From: a virus | Virus record (IMG/VR): IMGVR_UViG_3300032223_002435 | Coordinates: 1 to 64,000 of that record | Length of the DNA stretch: 64,000 bases | Direction: 5' to 3' (one strand) | Part shown: piece by piece, positions 48,246-56,106 of the stretch | How positions within the stretch are numbered: the first letter of the stretch is position 1 | Layout of the letters: every line of letters starts with the position of its first letter | Position numbers and translations under genes: made by a program | The notes under the pieces: model-generated | Seen by the model: the letters and a program-made list of their open reading frames with translations, nothing else | Databases searched by the model: none | What the model was told of the DNA's origin: nothing

Positions 48246-49021
48246 CATTAACAGCAAATTCCGATATTACAGAAATCTCCTGTTCAAGAACTGGCTTGCT
48301 CGGTGGGATTGTAAATATAGAAATGTATCCGAACATCATAAACTTTACTTGCGCAGAGAATGCCATAAATGAATTCCTTGGTTTTGAGAAATGTCCAAAG
48401 TTAGTTTCACTAAATGTTTCTCAAAATGAAATTATTGGAAGATTTGATGAGGTATTCGCAAAACTCGATATTCACCAATACTTACAAGATTTTCGATGCT
48501 ATTCAAATAATTTGACTGGTACAATACCAGATTTGAGTCAAAACACGGCTTTAACTAATTTTTATGTTACTCAAAACCAATTAGGTGGCACCATTCCCAG
48601 CTTGAGCGCCAATGTAAATCTAAGCTGGATTGCATGCGGTCTAAATCAATTAACTGGCGCGATACCAGATTTGAGTCAAAATATCGCCTTGGAGAGTTTT
48701 CATTGTTATAACAATCAGCTATCTGGATCGATTCCTAGCTTAAGCGCCAACGTAAATCTAACTTCGTTTGTATGCCGTAACAATTCACTAAATGGATTTA
48801 CAGGAGGTGTGTCTGACAATCTGGGTGATTTTCAGGCACAAAATAATAACTTATCATCCACGGCTGTAAATGCAATCCTCGCTGCATTTGTCAGCGCGAA
48901 TTGCACAACAGGACCCCGGGTATTAAATCTCGGTGGCACGGGCAATGCCGCACCAACCGGCCGGGGCCTCAGCGACGAAGTAATCTTAGCATCGAGGGGA
49001 TGGACTATAACAACTAACTAA
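48233..49021 (+). CDS. Leucine-rich-repeat tail protein, 262 aa
   Basis: Residues about 75-190 contain LRR units of the type LTGTIPDLSQNTALTNFYV / LGGTIPSLSANVNLSWIAC, with the L-x-G-x-IP form best known from plant LRRs. Two-unit alternation (PDLSQ and PSLSA) indicates internal duplication. The end (GRGLSDEVILASRGWTITTN) is typical of bacterial surface LRR proteins. It overlaps the upstream fibre gene by 13 nt. Probably a receptor-recognition module of the tail. Confidence 0.8.
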   Translation: MPNITLTANSDITEISCSRTGLLGGIVNIEMYPNIINFTCAENAINEFLGFEKCPKLVSLNVSQNEIIGRFDEVFAKLDIHQYLQDFRCYSNNLTGTIPDLSQNTALTNFYVTQNQLGGTIPSLSANVNLSWIACGLNQLTGAIPDLSQNIALESFHCYNNQLSGSIPSLSANVNLTSFVCRNNSLNGFTGGVSDNLGDFQAQNNNLSSTAVNAILAAFVSANCTTGPRVLNLGGTGNAAPTGRGLSDEVILASRGWTITTN

Positions 49022-49022
49022 T

Positions 49023-49262
49023 ATGATAATCGTTACTGAAAAACCTGATAACTTAGAAACCAATGAAACCTCTTGGTGGATAGTTTATGATCCTAAGAGC
49101 AAGAAAATTGTAATACCAGAACTGGTGCAAATGCTTGGCAAGACCAGCTCTCCCTTCACAATGGTAGTAGGCGATACCAGAGAAGAGATTGATGCGTATA
49201 TGGTGGAAAACGAATTGGACTTTACAGATACAGAGCAAGATGTAGCGCCGGTGGCCTCTTAA
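49023..49262 (+). CDS. Small protein between fibre genes, 79 aa
   Basis: Acidic alpha/beta protein (ETSWWIVYDPKSKKIVI, REEIDAYMVENELDF). Comparable small genes after fibres are often chaperones, but nothing here proves this. Confidence 0.55.
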   Translation: MIIVTEKPDNLETNETSWWIVYDPKSKKIVIPELVQMLGKTSSPFTMVVGDTREEIDAYMVENELDFTDTEQDVAPVAS

Positions 49263-49298
49263 AGCACCTTCAGCAGTTGACGTGGCGGGAATTGGGAT

Positions 49299-51452
49299 AT
49301 GAGAATTTCTGTTTCTTTGGATACTTTTGCGCGGGAATCAACTTCTTCAATTTCTTTTAATCGGCTTTCAAATATCCCTGTAACAATCGAATTTACGCAA
49401 CAGGGATCTGTTGTTGAACTGCCATCTGGCACTCAAGGGCGACTCGGAATCAAGGAAAAATATAGCTCAGATCTTTTGGCGTATTCTTCCGATTGGAGAC
49501 GTGTTGGATCTGGATCATCGGCCTCTTACGAATTCGATATCAACTTAAATACTTCCGAAATGGCAGCCGCCTTTGCGGAAAACCCAAACAACCTAGCTGT
49601 ATTATTTGAGGTTTCCTGGGCGTATGCAAATTACGATTTTAGAACAATTTCGATTGCCGCAACCATTACCAATAGCGTTCTTGCAGCGCAGGGCCAACTT
49701 CCATCCTCCATCCAAGGCTTACAAGCAACTCAATCTGAAGCTGTTGACGGAACGAGCGACTCAAAGTGGATGTCTCCACTTAAGGTGGCTCAAAGTATTG
49801 TTTCAAGGATTGCTGGGCTCGACAACGCCGTTCTGCACGACGCTAACGACATTATCTCCGTAAAGGGGGTCAAATCTGCAACTCCCGTCACCGTTGAGGT
49901 CGATGACGCGACGAAGGCTTACCAATGGGTTTTCTCAAGCGACGGGCACATTGATGTCCAGACCAACGGAAACCAAGTCGGTTATCTTGGTACAGGTTTT
50001 TATGCCGACGGCCAAGAAATCTACTTGGAAAAACTCGATCCCTCTACGGGAAACGTGGTGGCTGGCAATACGCTCAACTTTGATACGGGCCATGGAAACC
50101 TGAACTTTGTTTTCCCATCGACCAGCGGAACCGTTGCCCTGACCTCGGACGTGTCAGCGGCTCAATCTGCATCTGTACCTCTTGCATCCAAGGGGATAGC
50201 TAATGGCGTGGCAAGCCTTGATGGAAGCGCAAAGGTTCCTGCATCCCAGCTCCCAAGCTACGTGGACGACGTCTTGGAGTTCGCCACCCTGTCAGCGTTC
50301 CCAGCAACCGGCGAGACGGGGAAGATCTATGTAACTACTGGAACAAATAAGACCTACCGCTGGAGCGGATCTACCTATGTAGAAATTGCCTCCTCTCCTG
50401 GATCAACAGATGCCGTTTCCGAAGGCTCGACAAACCTTTATTTCACAGCAGCCCGCGCCATCGCGGCTGTGGGGGGAAGCCTAGCCTCCTATGCAACTCA
50501 AGCATGGGTTGCCGCTCAAGGGTACGCTACGTCAGCTTCCGTTACCTCTGCTGTCTCGTCCGCCATCTCCGCATTGGTTACGGGAGTTAGCTCCGTGGCT
50601 GGCAAGACGGGGGCGGTTACGCTTGCCAAAGCTGATGTCGGCCTAGGGAACGTGGATAACACTAGCGACGCCAACAAGCCCGTATCAACTGCCACTCAGA
50701 GCGCTCTGGGCGGTAAGGCAAACTCTTCGCACACCCATGCTATTGCTGATGTCACAGGTCTTCAGACTGCTCTTGATGGGAAGCAAGTTGCTGGAAGTTA
50801 TGCCACGGCGGCTCAAGGAGCAAAGGCAGATACCGCGCTTCAGTCAGGAACAGCTATTTCCACAATATCGGGTCTTCAGACTGCTCTTGATGGGAAGCTC
50901 TCGCTCGCTGGAACTCTCACGGGAAATCTGAATATGCCAACCGACGCGGTGGATGTTGTTCCTAGAGCTATTTTGTCATCTGTTCCGTTTGCAACTAACG
51001 GAAATGTCAATTTTACGATGTTTACGCCTTTGGTAAATTTAACTGTTTCTCGTTTTGTAATATCAAGTGGAGCAAGCTCAACGGTAGGAGCAACTTTGGT
51101 GAGATTAGGCCTTTATGTTTGGAATGAGGCCACTCTAACAGCCACCCTTGTTGCGAGAACCTCAAACGACACGTCGATTCTCTCATCAGCCAACACAACT
51201 TTTACTAGAAACTTTGACACAACCGGAGGCTACCCATCATCTTATTCTCTCGTGGCAGGATCTAGGTATTCGGTCGCTTGGATCATTGTGGGTGCTACAG
51301 CATTTACCCGAATCCCGAGCTTGGTGGGTCAGAGTTCCGTTTTCCTGCAAACCCCAGTAATGGCTCGCACCCTATCAGGCCAATCTGATTTGCCAGCATC
51401 TACAAATGCCACTGCGGCCAATGACACTATTTACAATACAAGACTTTCCTAA
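49299..51452 (+). CDS. Tail fibre protein with repeat shaft, 717 aa
   Basis: N-terminal 150 residues form a BppU-like or fibre-attachment beta domain. A shaft follows with phage-fibre repeats such as LPSYVDDVLEFATLSAFPATGETGKIY, KADVGLGNVDNTSD, KANSSHTHAIADVTGL and twice GLQTALDGK. The C-terminal 150 residues (from NVNFTMFTPLVNLTVS) form a receptor-type beta domain. GTTGAC is 17 nt upstream of ATG 49299. Confidence 0.8.
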   Translation: MRISVSLDTFARESTSSISFNRLSNIPVTIEFTQQGSVVELPSGTQGRLGIKEKYSSDLLAYSSDWRRVGSGSSASYEFDINLNTSEMAAAFAENPNNLAVLFEVSWAYANYDFRTISIAATITNSVLAAQGQLPSSIQGLQATQSEAVDGTSDSKWMSPLKVAQSIVSRIAGLDNAVLHDANDIISVKGVKSATPVTVEVDDATKAYQWVFSSDGHIDVQTNGNQVGYLGTGFYADGQEIYLEKLDPSTGNVVAGNTLNFDTGHGNLNFVFPSTSGTVALTSDVSAAQSASVPLASKGIANGVASLDGSAKVPASQLPSYVDDVLEFATLSAFPATGETGKIYVTTGTNKTYRWSGSTYVEIASSPGSTDAVSEGSTNLYFTAARAIAAVGGSLASYATQAWVAAQGYATSASVTSAVSSAISALVTGVSSVAGKTGAVTLAKADVGLGNVDNTSDANKPVSTATQSALGGKANSSHTHAIADVTGLQTALDGKQVAGSYATAAQGAKADTALQSGTAISTISGLQTALDGKLSLAGTLTGNLNMPTDAVDVVPRAILSSVPFATNGNVNFTMFTPLVNLTVSRFVISSGASSTVGATLVRLGLYVWNEATLTATLVARTSNDTSILSSANTTFTRNFDTTGGYPSSYSLVAGSRYSVAWIIVGATAFTRIPSLVGQSSVFLQTPVMARTLSGQSDLPASTNATAANDTIYNTRLS

Positions 51453-51453
51453 T

Positions 51454-51600
51454 ATGGACGAAAACAGGCAACCAATTAACATCCGCCTTGAAGACAAGGG
51501 AACTATTGACGGCATTCATGTCGTTGAGGTCTATAACGCAAACACCAATGAACTGATCGGGAAGAACGAGAGTTTTGTTGAAGAGGAGACCACCCTTTAA
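51454..51600 (+). CDS. Small acidic protein, 48 aa
   Basis: ATG 51454, 1 nt after the fibre stop. Starts MDENRQPINIRLEDKGTI; predicted beta hairpins. A longer frame reaching into the fibre gene is not used. Function unknown, possibly fibre assembly. Confidence 0.55.
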   Translation: MDENRQPINIRLEDKGTIDGIHVVEVYNANTNELIGKNESFVEEETTL

Positions 51601-51632
51601 TCCGTATGTTTGGTTATGGCCAATAGCAAGTT

Positions 51633-51899
51633 ATGACACCTGAAGCACATGTTCCAAAACTCTTAGAGTTTGCCGCAAAATGGATAACCCCTGTAGGTGT
51701 GGTGATCCTTCTTTTACTTCAGGGACAATTTGTAAGTCGCAAAGAATTTAACGATGCTTCCGACAAGCTATCGGGAAGAGTTGAGGGCATCGAGAAGGTT
51801 TTGGTTCAAATGGCCGAAGCGGCCAAAGTCAATGATCGCCAGGATGTGATTATCGGCGACCACGAGCGCAGAATTCGCGCTCTGGAAATTCACCCGTAA
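51633..51899 (+). CDS. Small membrane protein with coiled coil (lysis-region), 88 aa
   Basis: One N-terminal membrane segment (WITPVGVVILLLLQG, residues about 17-31) and a periplasmic or cytoplasmic coiled coil (LSGRVEGIEKVLVQM). Similar architecture is seen in phage holin/haemolysin XhlA-like proteins. It is the first of three membrane-associated genes before the hydrolase. Confidence 0.6.
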   Translation: MTPEAHVPKLLEFAAKWITPVGVVILLLLQGQFVSRKEFNDASDKLSGRVEGIEKVLVQMAEAAKVNDRQDVIIGDHERRIRALEIHP

Positions 51900-52576
51900 T
51901 GAAAAAATACTTTCTACTGCTTTCTCTTGGCTTTCGTTGGTGGGTTTTGAATATAAAATTGATCGGCATTTGCGCCGCCATCGCTTTCTGGTCGCGCACG
52001 ACTGTTATTACAATAAGGTGGCAAGTCAGGTTGTTGCGGTGGTCCGGCTTGGCCGTCTTTTCATTTTTTTGCATGGGGTGTGCACACAACGCAGAAATTT
52101 CTTTTGGGCAAAATCATAGCGCGGCAGATACGGCCATGACTGCCGCCAGGGCATCACAACAATCTGCTTCCTATCAGATCAATGCTTTGAGCAATTCTCT
52201 TTCTGATCCCAGCGCCAAAAAAGCCGCAAAAGCACTGCAACAAACAATCTCTGATCTTGGAATAAAACTCGAAATAGCGACGGGCAAACTTTCTTGGTAC
52301 GAAACACAATTTGACATCGTTTCGAAACAAGCTCAAGTCGACCGCGCTGCACGGGTGCAATCTGAAAAAGAGAGGGATGCCCTTATTTGGGTTTTCTCCC
52401 TGATTTGCGGGATGACAGCCCTAGCCTCATTTCGGCCAGCGTTGCAAGTTGTGCAAATGCCCTGGCAAGTGGTTGCTCTTGGAGCCGTATTTTCGGGAGG
52501 CTTTACAGCGGGGTTTGTGGCCGGACGGTATTGCCTTCGAACCATGGCTCTCTTTACTCCCCATTTACCCTTCTGA
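51899..52576 (+). CDS. Membrane/lipoprotein-like lysis protein, 225 aa
   Basis: Two or three N-terminal hydrophobic stretches, including FSFFCMGCAH, a possible lipobox at about residue 60, which argues that translation might begin at an internal Met or that the signal is unusually long. A helical middle (DPSAKKAAKALQQTISDLG) is followed by C-terminal membrane segments (FSLICGMTALASF and VALGAVFSGGFTAGF). Could be a spanin-like or holin-like protein; not recognised. Confidence 0.5.
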   Translation: MKKYFLLLSLGFRWWVLNIKLIGICAAIAFWSRTTVITIRWQVRLLRWSGLAVFSFFCMGCAHNAEISFGQNHSAADTAMTAARASQQSASYQINALSNSLSDPSAKKAAKALQQTISDLGIKLEIATGKLSWYETQFDIVSKQAQVDRAARVQSEKERDALIWVFSLICGMTALASFRPALQVVQMPWQVVALGAVFSGGFTAGFVAGRYCLRTMALFTPHLPF

Positions 52577-52818
52577 TGCGCGAATGGATCCTCAAGATGC
52601 TGGCTGAATCGAGCGGAACGCCATCGTCTATTAGGGTGGCTTTGTTGTGCGTCGTGGCAGTCATTGTCGGAGTCGTGGTTTACTGCGTGCTCCGTCACAT
52701 CATGACCCATGAACCATTCGACCTGGGCCCTAATCTTAGCAATCTTTTATCTGTTACGATTGGCAGCCTTTCAGCGGCAAAGGTTGGATCTAAATTTGGA
52801 GAAAAACCCACCGAGTGA
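52576..52818 (+). CDS. Holin-like membrane protein, 80 aa
   Basis: ATG 52576 shares a base with the preceding stop (TGATG). One strong transmembrane helix (VALLCVVAVIVGVVVYCVL, residues about 21-39), a second moderately hydrophobic helix (LLSVTIGSLSAAKVG) and the tail GSKFGEKPTE match a common phage holin pattern ending AAKVG-x-KF. It lies immediately before the hydrolase. Confidence 0.7.
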   Translation: MREWILKMLAESSGTPSSIRVALLCVVAVIVGVVVYCVLRHIMTHEPFDLGPNLSNLLSVTIGSLSAAKVGSKFGEKPTE

Positions 52819-53405
52819 TGAACAAACTGCTTTTAAACATAAACGGCCGCCACATTTTCCAAGAGGAAGATGCAAGCATTACGTTCTGGGGCGAGGCTTG
52901 CATCGACGCAGATGGATCCCCTCGAGCATACGGCCCATACGGGCAGGGGCTCGATCATTTAGACAATGCCGGCCATCCAGGAAATTGGTGGGGTATCGTA
53001 ACCGATCAACAGGGATATCCCGTTTTGCAAGGGGTCAACGATCCATATCCCGGGTATTATATCTCCACAACATCTTTACAGCGGCGCATATACCCGCGCA
53101 ATGATCCTCGTCGGTATATTGATTCAGAAAACATTTCATTTATCGTGATTCCAGCTCCGTTGGCACGCGCGGCGGTCGGTATTGTTTTAGGATGCAAGGC
53201 AGAAATAACCCATAACGAAAAAACAATTTCTGCCGTTGTCGCCGATCTGGGTCCGGCCTCTCACCTTGGCGAAATGTCCATTAAGGCGGCTCGCGCAATA
53301 GGCATCAATCCAGATCCCAAGTCAGGAGGCAGTTCCAATCGAGATTTTAAATACACTTTTTGGCCAGGGCAAGGTGCTCCTGGGTTTGACCTCCAACCCC
53401 TATAA
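52818..53405 (+). CDS. GH75-like (chitosanase-fold) hydrolase, possible endolysin, 195 aa
   Basis: The start ATG 52818 overlaps the holin stop. The core resembles glycoside hydrolase family 75: FWGEACIDADGSPRAYG at the N-terminus, then SFIVIPAPLARAA, and VADLGPASHLGEMSIKAARAIG, with candidate catalytic Asp and Glu in the last block. GH75 members cleave chitosan; in phages related proteins sit in lysis cassettes. Here the position directly after holin-like genes supports cell-wall lysis, an inference. No signal peptide. Confidence 0.72.
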   Translation: MNKLLLNINGRHIFQEEDASITFWGEACIDADGSPRAYGPYGQGLDHLDNAGHPGNWWGIVTDQQGYPVLQGVNDPYPGYYISTTSLQRRIYPRNDPRRYIDSENISFIVIPAPLARAAVGIVLGCKAEITHNEKTISAVVADLGPASHLGEMSIKAARAIGINPDPKSGGSSNRDFKYTFWPGQGAPGFDLQPL

Positions 53406-53408
53406 TGG

Positions 53409-53597
53409 ATGAAATCTTGCCCTCAAAACACAGAGGCAAGATGCGATTGCCGAGACGCTGATGTGTTTTTATCCATCAAGGCTATTGCATATATGCTTCG
53501 GGATGGGAGCCTAGAGCCTAGAGACGCTGCAATTGCACTTCTCCTTCTTTGTTCTTCTCCAAGCAGAAAAAGCCGCCATGTTCGGCACCATGACTAA
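53409..53597 (+). CDS. Hypothetical protein, 62 aa
   Basis: ATG 53409, ending in a TAATG overlap with the phosphoesterase gene. N-terminal Cys/Asp-rich, then helix (SIKAIAYMLRDGSLEPRDAAIALLLL), with a basic His-rich end. Function unknown. Confidence 0.5.
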   Translation: MKSCPQNTEARCDCRDADVFLSIKAIAYMLRDGSLEPRDAAIALLLLCSSPSRKSRHVRHHD

Positions 53598-54565
53598 TGA
53601 GCAAATTCGCCGTCAAAAAGTTTCAGAACGATGCCCATGCGGCTGAGATAGATCGCCTTAAGCGGGAACTAAAGGCATCAGAGGCGTTGAGATCCAAGAT
53701 GGCCCTTTCGTTTGATCGGCATTTGCGCGCCAAGAAACCTCGTTCAATTGTTCCAGCAAGGCCTCGGAATGGCAAAGAGGATCTTGTGCGCGTTATCATT
53801 CCAGATACTCACGGCGCTAAGGTGGACAAGGGGGCGCTCGCCGCCTGTCTCGGTGACATCAAGGCGCTTTCCCCGGATGAGGTGATTTTATTAGGAGATC
53901 ACGTCGACTGCGGGGGTTTCCTGGCCCAGCACCACGTCATGGGATTCGTGGCGGAAAGCGACTGCACGTATGAGTCAGATATTGCAGCCACAAATGCCTT
54001 TCTGGATGCACTGCAGGGCGCTGCGCCGCGCGCCAAGATCGAGTATATCGAGGGAAATCACGAAAGACGGATCGAGCAATGGGCTATGACACAGACGCTC
54101 CGGAACTCGAAAGACGCAGAGTATCTAAGGCGGGCTTTTGCCCCTGAATTCCTTCTCAAGTTGAAAGATCGCGGAATTCCTTACTACCGGCAGGGTGAAT
54201 GTTACGATGGGCTTTCGCTTCAAGGGACGATCCGGCGAGGCAAGTGCTATTTCACCCACGGATCGAGCACCAGCAAGCAGGCAACAACAACAATGCTACA
54301 AAGTTTCGCTGGTAACATAGTTTTCGGTCATACGCATCGAGAGCAATCATCGAGCGCGCGCCCCGTCCACACCGGCCAAATCAAGAGCTGGAATCCAGGG
54401 TGCCTTTGTGAGTTGCAGCCATTGTGGTGCCACACCCAGCCCACCGCCTGGTCGCATGGACACGCTATCCAGCTCGTCGCCCGCTCGGGTGAATTCCTTC
54501 ACCTCAACATTCCGATCATAAAAGGCAAATCGCTCCTAGGATCACTTGCAGCCAAATTTCAATGA
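53597..54565 (+). CDS. Calcineurin-like metallophosphoesterase, 322 aa
   Basis: Metal-binding motifs in order: IIPDTHG (D and H), LLGDHVDCGG, IEGNHERRI, a YFTHGSS His and VFGHTHRE. This is the full signature of the calcineurin-like superfamily. The N-terminal 50 residues form a charged coiled coil. Phage members hydrolyse nucleotides, DNA ends or protein phosphates; the substrate cannot be told here. Coupled by ATGA to the next gene. Confidence 0.88.
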   Translation: MSKFAVKKFQNDAHAAEIDRLKRELKASEALRSKMALSFDRHLRAKKPRSIVPARPRNGKEDLVRVIIPDTHGAKVDKGALAACLGDIKALSPDEVILLGDHVDCGGFLAQHHVMGFVAESDCTYESDIAATNAFLDALQGAAPRAKIEYIEGNHERRIEQWAMTQTLRNSKDAEYLRRAFAPEFLLKLKDRGIPYYRQGECYDGLSLQGTIRRGKCYFTHGSSTSKQATTTMLQSFAGNIVFGHTHREQSSSARPVHTGQIKSWNPGCLCELQPLWCHTQPTAWSHGHAIQLVARSGEFLHLNIPIIKGKSLLGSLAAKFQ

Positions 54566-54792
54566 AACCTCCAACACTTTTACAGGTCAAATCTCAACGG
54601 AAACCAGATCGGATTCCAGCGGGATGGTTTACGCGCCAGCAACTTGAAAACGAGTGGAATCTCTCACGCGACTATGCCGGCAGTCTCATCAAGCAAGCCA
54701 TTATTGAGGGAAAGGCCGAAATGAAAAAATTTCTTATCCCCACACCAACGCGAGGATTATACCCAACCCAACATTACAAGTTTAGGTTATGA
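54562..54792 (+). CDS. Small DNA-binding-like protein, 76 aa
   Basis: A probable winged-helix or HTH unit: GWFTRQQLENEWNLSRDYAGSLIKQAIIEG, resembling MerR-like or MarR-like recognition helices. Basic throughout. Coupled by ATGA on both sides. No named family. Confidence 0.6.
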   Translation: MKPPTLLQVKSQRKPDRIPAGWFTRQQLENEWNLSRDYAGSLIKQAIIEGKAEMKKFLIPTPTRGLYPTQHYKFRL

Positions 54793-55169
54793 AAAAACCG
54801 GCTCGCATCAAAACAAAGGTGCTTCCGTTAGACATTTATCATGACTCTATCGTCTTGGTATGGCCGGTCACGCCTGAAAAAGCGACTCAATGGTGCAAAA
54901 AGCGAGGCTACAAAGATTTAGACCCCTTGGATCCAACCGATGCCGCTGCCACCTATAGAGTGGAAGGGGGGTCGGTGCTCATGCTTACAAGCTGGGATAC
55001 CGACATCGACCACCTTAGCCTGCTGGCTCATGAGGCCGTCCACATCGCATCGGATATCCTGCGAGAAAAGGATGTGAAGGAGGTTCAGGGTCAAGAAGAA
55101 GCCATGGCCTACTTGATCGGGCTCATCATGAGACAGCTGCTCAAGGCGCTGACAGGGCTAAGGCGATAA
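54789..55169 (+). CDS. Minimal zincin-like protein with HEAVH motif, 126 aa
   Basis: Contains LLAHEAVHIASDIL with HEAVH at residues 81-85 and a downstream QEEAMAYLIG that could give the third zinc ligand (Glu). This matches small phage zincin-like proteins. It is unlike the other two HExGH proteins in the window. Role unknown; immunity to or modification of host proteins is possible. The end overlaps a convergent ribbon-helix-helix gene by 12 nt. Confidence 0.7.
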   Translation: MKKPARIKTKVLPLDIYHDSIVLVWPVTPEKATQWCKKRGYKDLDPLDPTDAAATYRVEGGSVLMLTSWDTDIDHLSLLAHEAVHIASDILREKDVKEVQGQEEAMAYLIGLIMRQLLKALTGLRR

Positions 55170-55337
55170 ATACTCGCCTTGCACTAAAAGTTTTTTTTGT
55201 CGCAAATCTTGGTTCACTAGGTTGGCCAGATAATTGGAAAATGATCGTCCTTCCATTTGCGCCGCCTTTCTACCAAGGACTTTGGATTTGGGACACATGC
55301 GGAAGGTGGTAATTGTTTTCTTTTCGATCTGATTCAC
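55158..55337 (-). CDS. Ribbon-helix-helix-like regulator 1, 59 aa
   Basis: GTG start at 55337, stop TAG at 55158-55160. Pattern: EKKTITTFRMCPKSKVLGRKAA then GRSFSNYLANLVNQDL, the beta strand plus two helices of CopG/Arc-type DNA-binding proteins. Shorter than 60 residues, hence easily missed. It lies on the opposite strand to the flanking genes and probably acts as a regulator of the lysogeny region. Confidence 0.65.
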   Translation of the reverse strand: MNQIEKKTITTFRMCPKSKVLGRKAAQMEGRSFSNYLANLVNQDLRQKKLLVQGEYLSP

Positions 55338-55499
55338 GGGGCGGCGTTTTTAACAATAAAAACACATTTTGCAATTTTAAACGGCGCATTGATAGCAATG
55401 AGAGGGTACTTCGTACTCTGTTGGTACCGCTAAACGAGTATTAATGTAATACCATTATTTGCTTACAACATATAGCTCCGTGATATACAGTGGTGGTCT
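55338..55499. promoter_or_regulatory. Operator/promoter region of the regulator cluster
   Basis: Between divergent ribbon-helix-helix genes. It holds a perfect inverted repeat GTATTA-ATG-TAATAC (55438-55452) and a GGTAC/GTACC pair (55413-55436) around TTCGTAC. TTGCTT with a TATAC box about 17-19 bp downstream could be a promoter for the + gene at 55500. AT-rich. Confidence 0.55.
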
Positions 55500-55637
55500 A
55501 TGTCCCCCAACATAAAATCAAGAGTGCGAATGAAGCTTACTCAGGAAGAATACAAACGAGTCCAGCGCACGGCTGAATGCGCCAGGATCAGCATCCAAGA
55601 AATTATTCGAGCGGCGTTGAAAAAAGCCCTGCGCTAA
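55500..55637 (+). CDS. Ribbon-helix-helix-like regulator 2, 45 aa
   Basis: MSPNIKSRVRMKLTQEEYKRVQR leads into helices AECARISIQEIIRAALKKAL, a compact CopG/Arc-like unit. ATG 55500; the stop TAA 3 nt before the end of the convergent regulator. Operator-like palindromes lie 48 nt upstream. Confidence 0.65.
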   Translation: MSPNIKSRVRMKLTQEEYKRVQRTAECARISIQEIIRAALKKALR

Positions 55638-55640
55638 AAA

Positions 55641-55820
55641 CTACTGCCCCCTCCCCCCCCCTTGGGTACGGTCAATATCGTCTAAGGCCAAAAGCAAAAC
55701 TTTTTTTACAAAAGCGCTCAGGCTGGTCTCATTTGCGCGCTCCGCTGCGGCTTTCAACATTGCCTTTTCGCTAGGCAGCAAGCTGATGGAGACCCCTTTT
55801 CTTAACTCCTTCTTTTTCAT
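55641..55820 (-). CDS. Ribbon-helix-helix-like regulator 3, 59 aa
   Basis: MKKKELRKGVSISLLPSEKA is followed by two helices (MLKAAAERANETSLSAFVKKVLLLAL) typical of CopG/antitoxin-like proteins. A promoter-like TTGCCA-N16-TAAATT lies just upstream. The C-terminal codons sit on a G9 run (C9 at 55653-55661 on the + strand), which could be slippage-prone. Confidence 0.7.
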   Translation of the reverse strand: MKKKELRKGVSISLLPSEKAMLKAAAERANETSLSAFVKKVLLLALDDIDRTQGGGRGQ

Positions 55821-55829
55821 GTCAACAAC

Positions 55830-55857
55830 AATTTAACGCAATATCAAGAATTGGCAA
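55830..55857 (-). promoter_or_regulatory. Sigma-70-like promoter for the leftward regulator
   Basis: Read on the - strand: TTGCCA (55857-55852), 16 nt, TAAATT (55835-55830), 9 nt before the ATG at 55820. One of the few good -35/-10 pairs in the window. Confidence 0.6.
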
Positions 55858-55929
55858 TTTTTTAGTTTCTAAGCGCATTGACTAGATTATTTCTTGCCAT
55901 GTCTTCCTATTTCTTCGCAAGATTTAGGA

Positions 55930-56106
55930 ATGGCAAGAGCTGTTGTTCCAAAAGACCAAAAGGCGATCCCCGCCCATATTTCCCTTCCAGCGCCCCTAAT
56001 CGCAAAAACACGCAAAATTGCGTGCAATCAGGGTAAGTCGCTTTCGGGGTTCATGCGTGAGCTTTTAATGGCCCACCTAGCCGCCCTTGAGGAGGCCGCG
56101 CAATGA
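55930..56106 (+). CDS. Ribbon-helix-helix-like regulator 4, 58 aa
   Basis: Start taken at ATG 55930 (MARAVVPKDQKAIP). IPAHISLPAPLIAKTRKIACNQGKSLSGFMRELLMAHL has the strand-helix-helix pattern. Coupled by ATGA to the next gene, a larger HTH protein, so the two may form one regulatory unit. An upstream TTG at 55894 is possible. Confidence 0.6.
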   Translation: MARAVVPKDQKAIPAHISLPAPLIAKTRKIACNQGKSLSGFMRELLMAHLAALEEAAQ

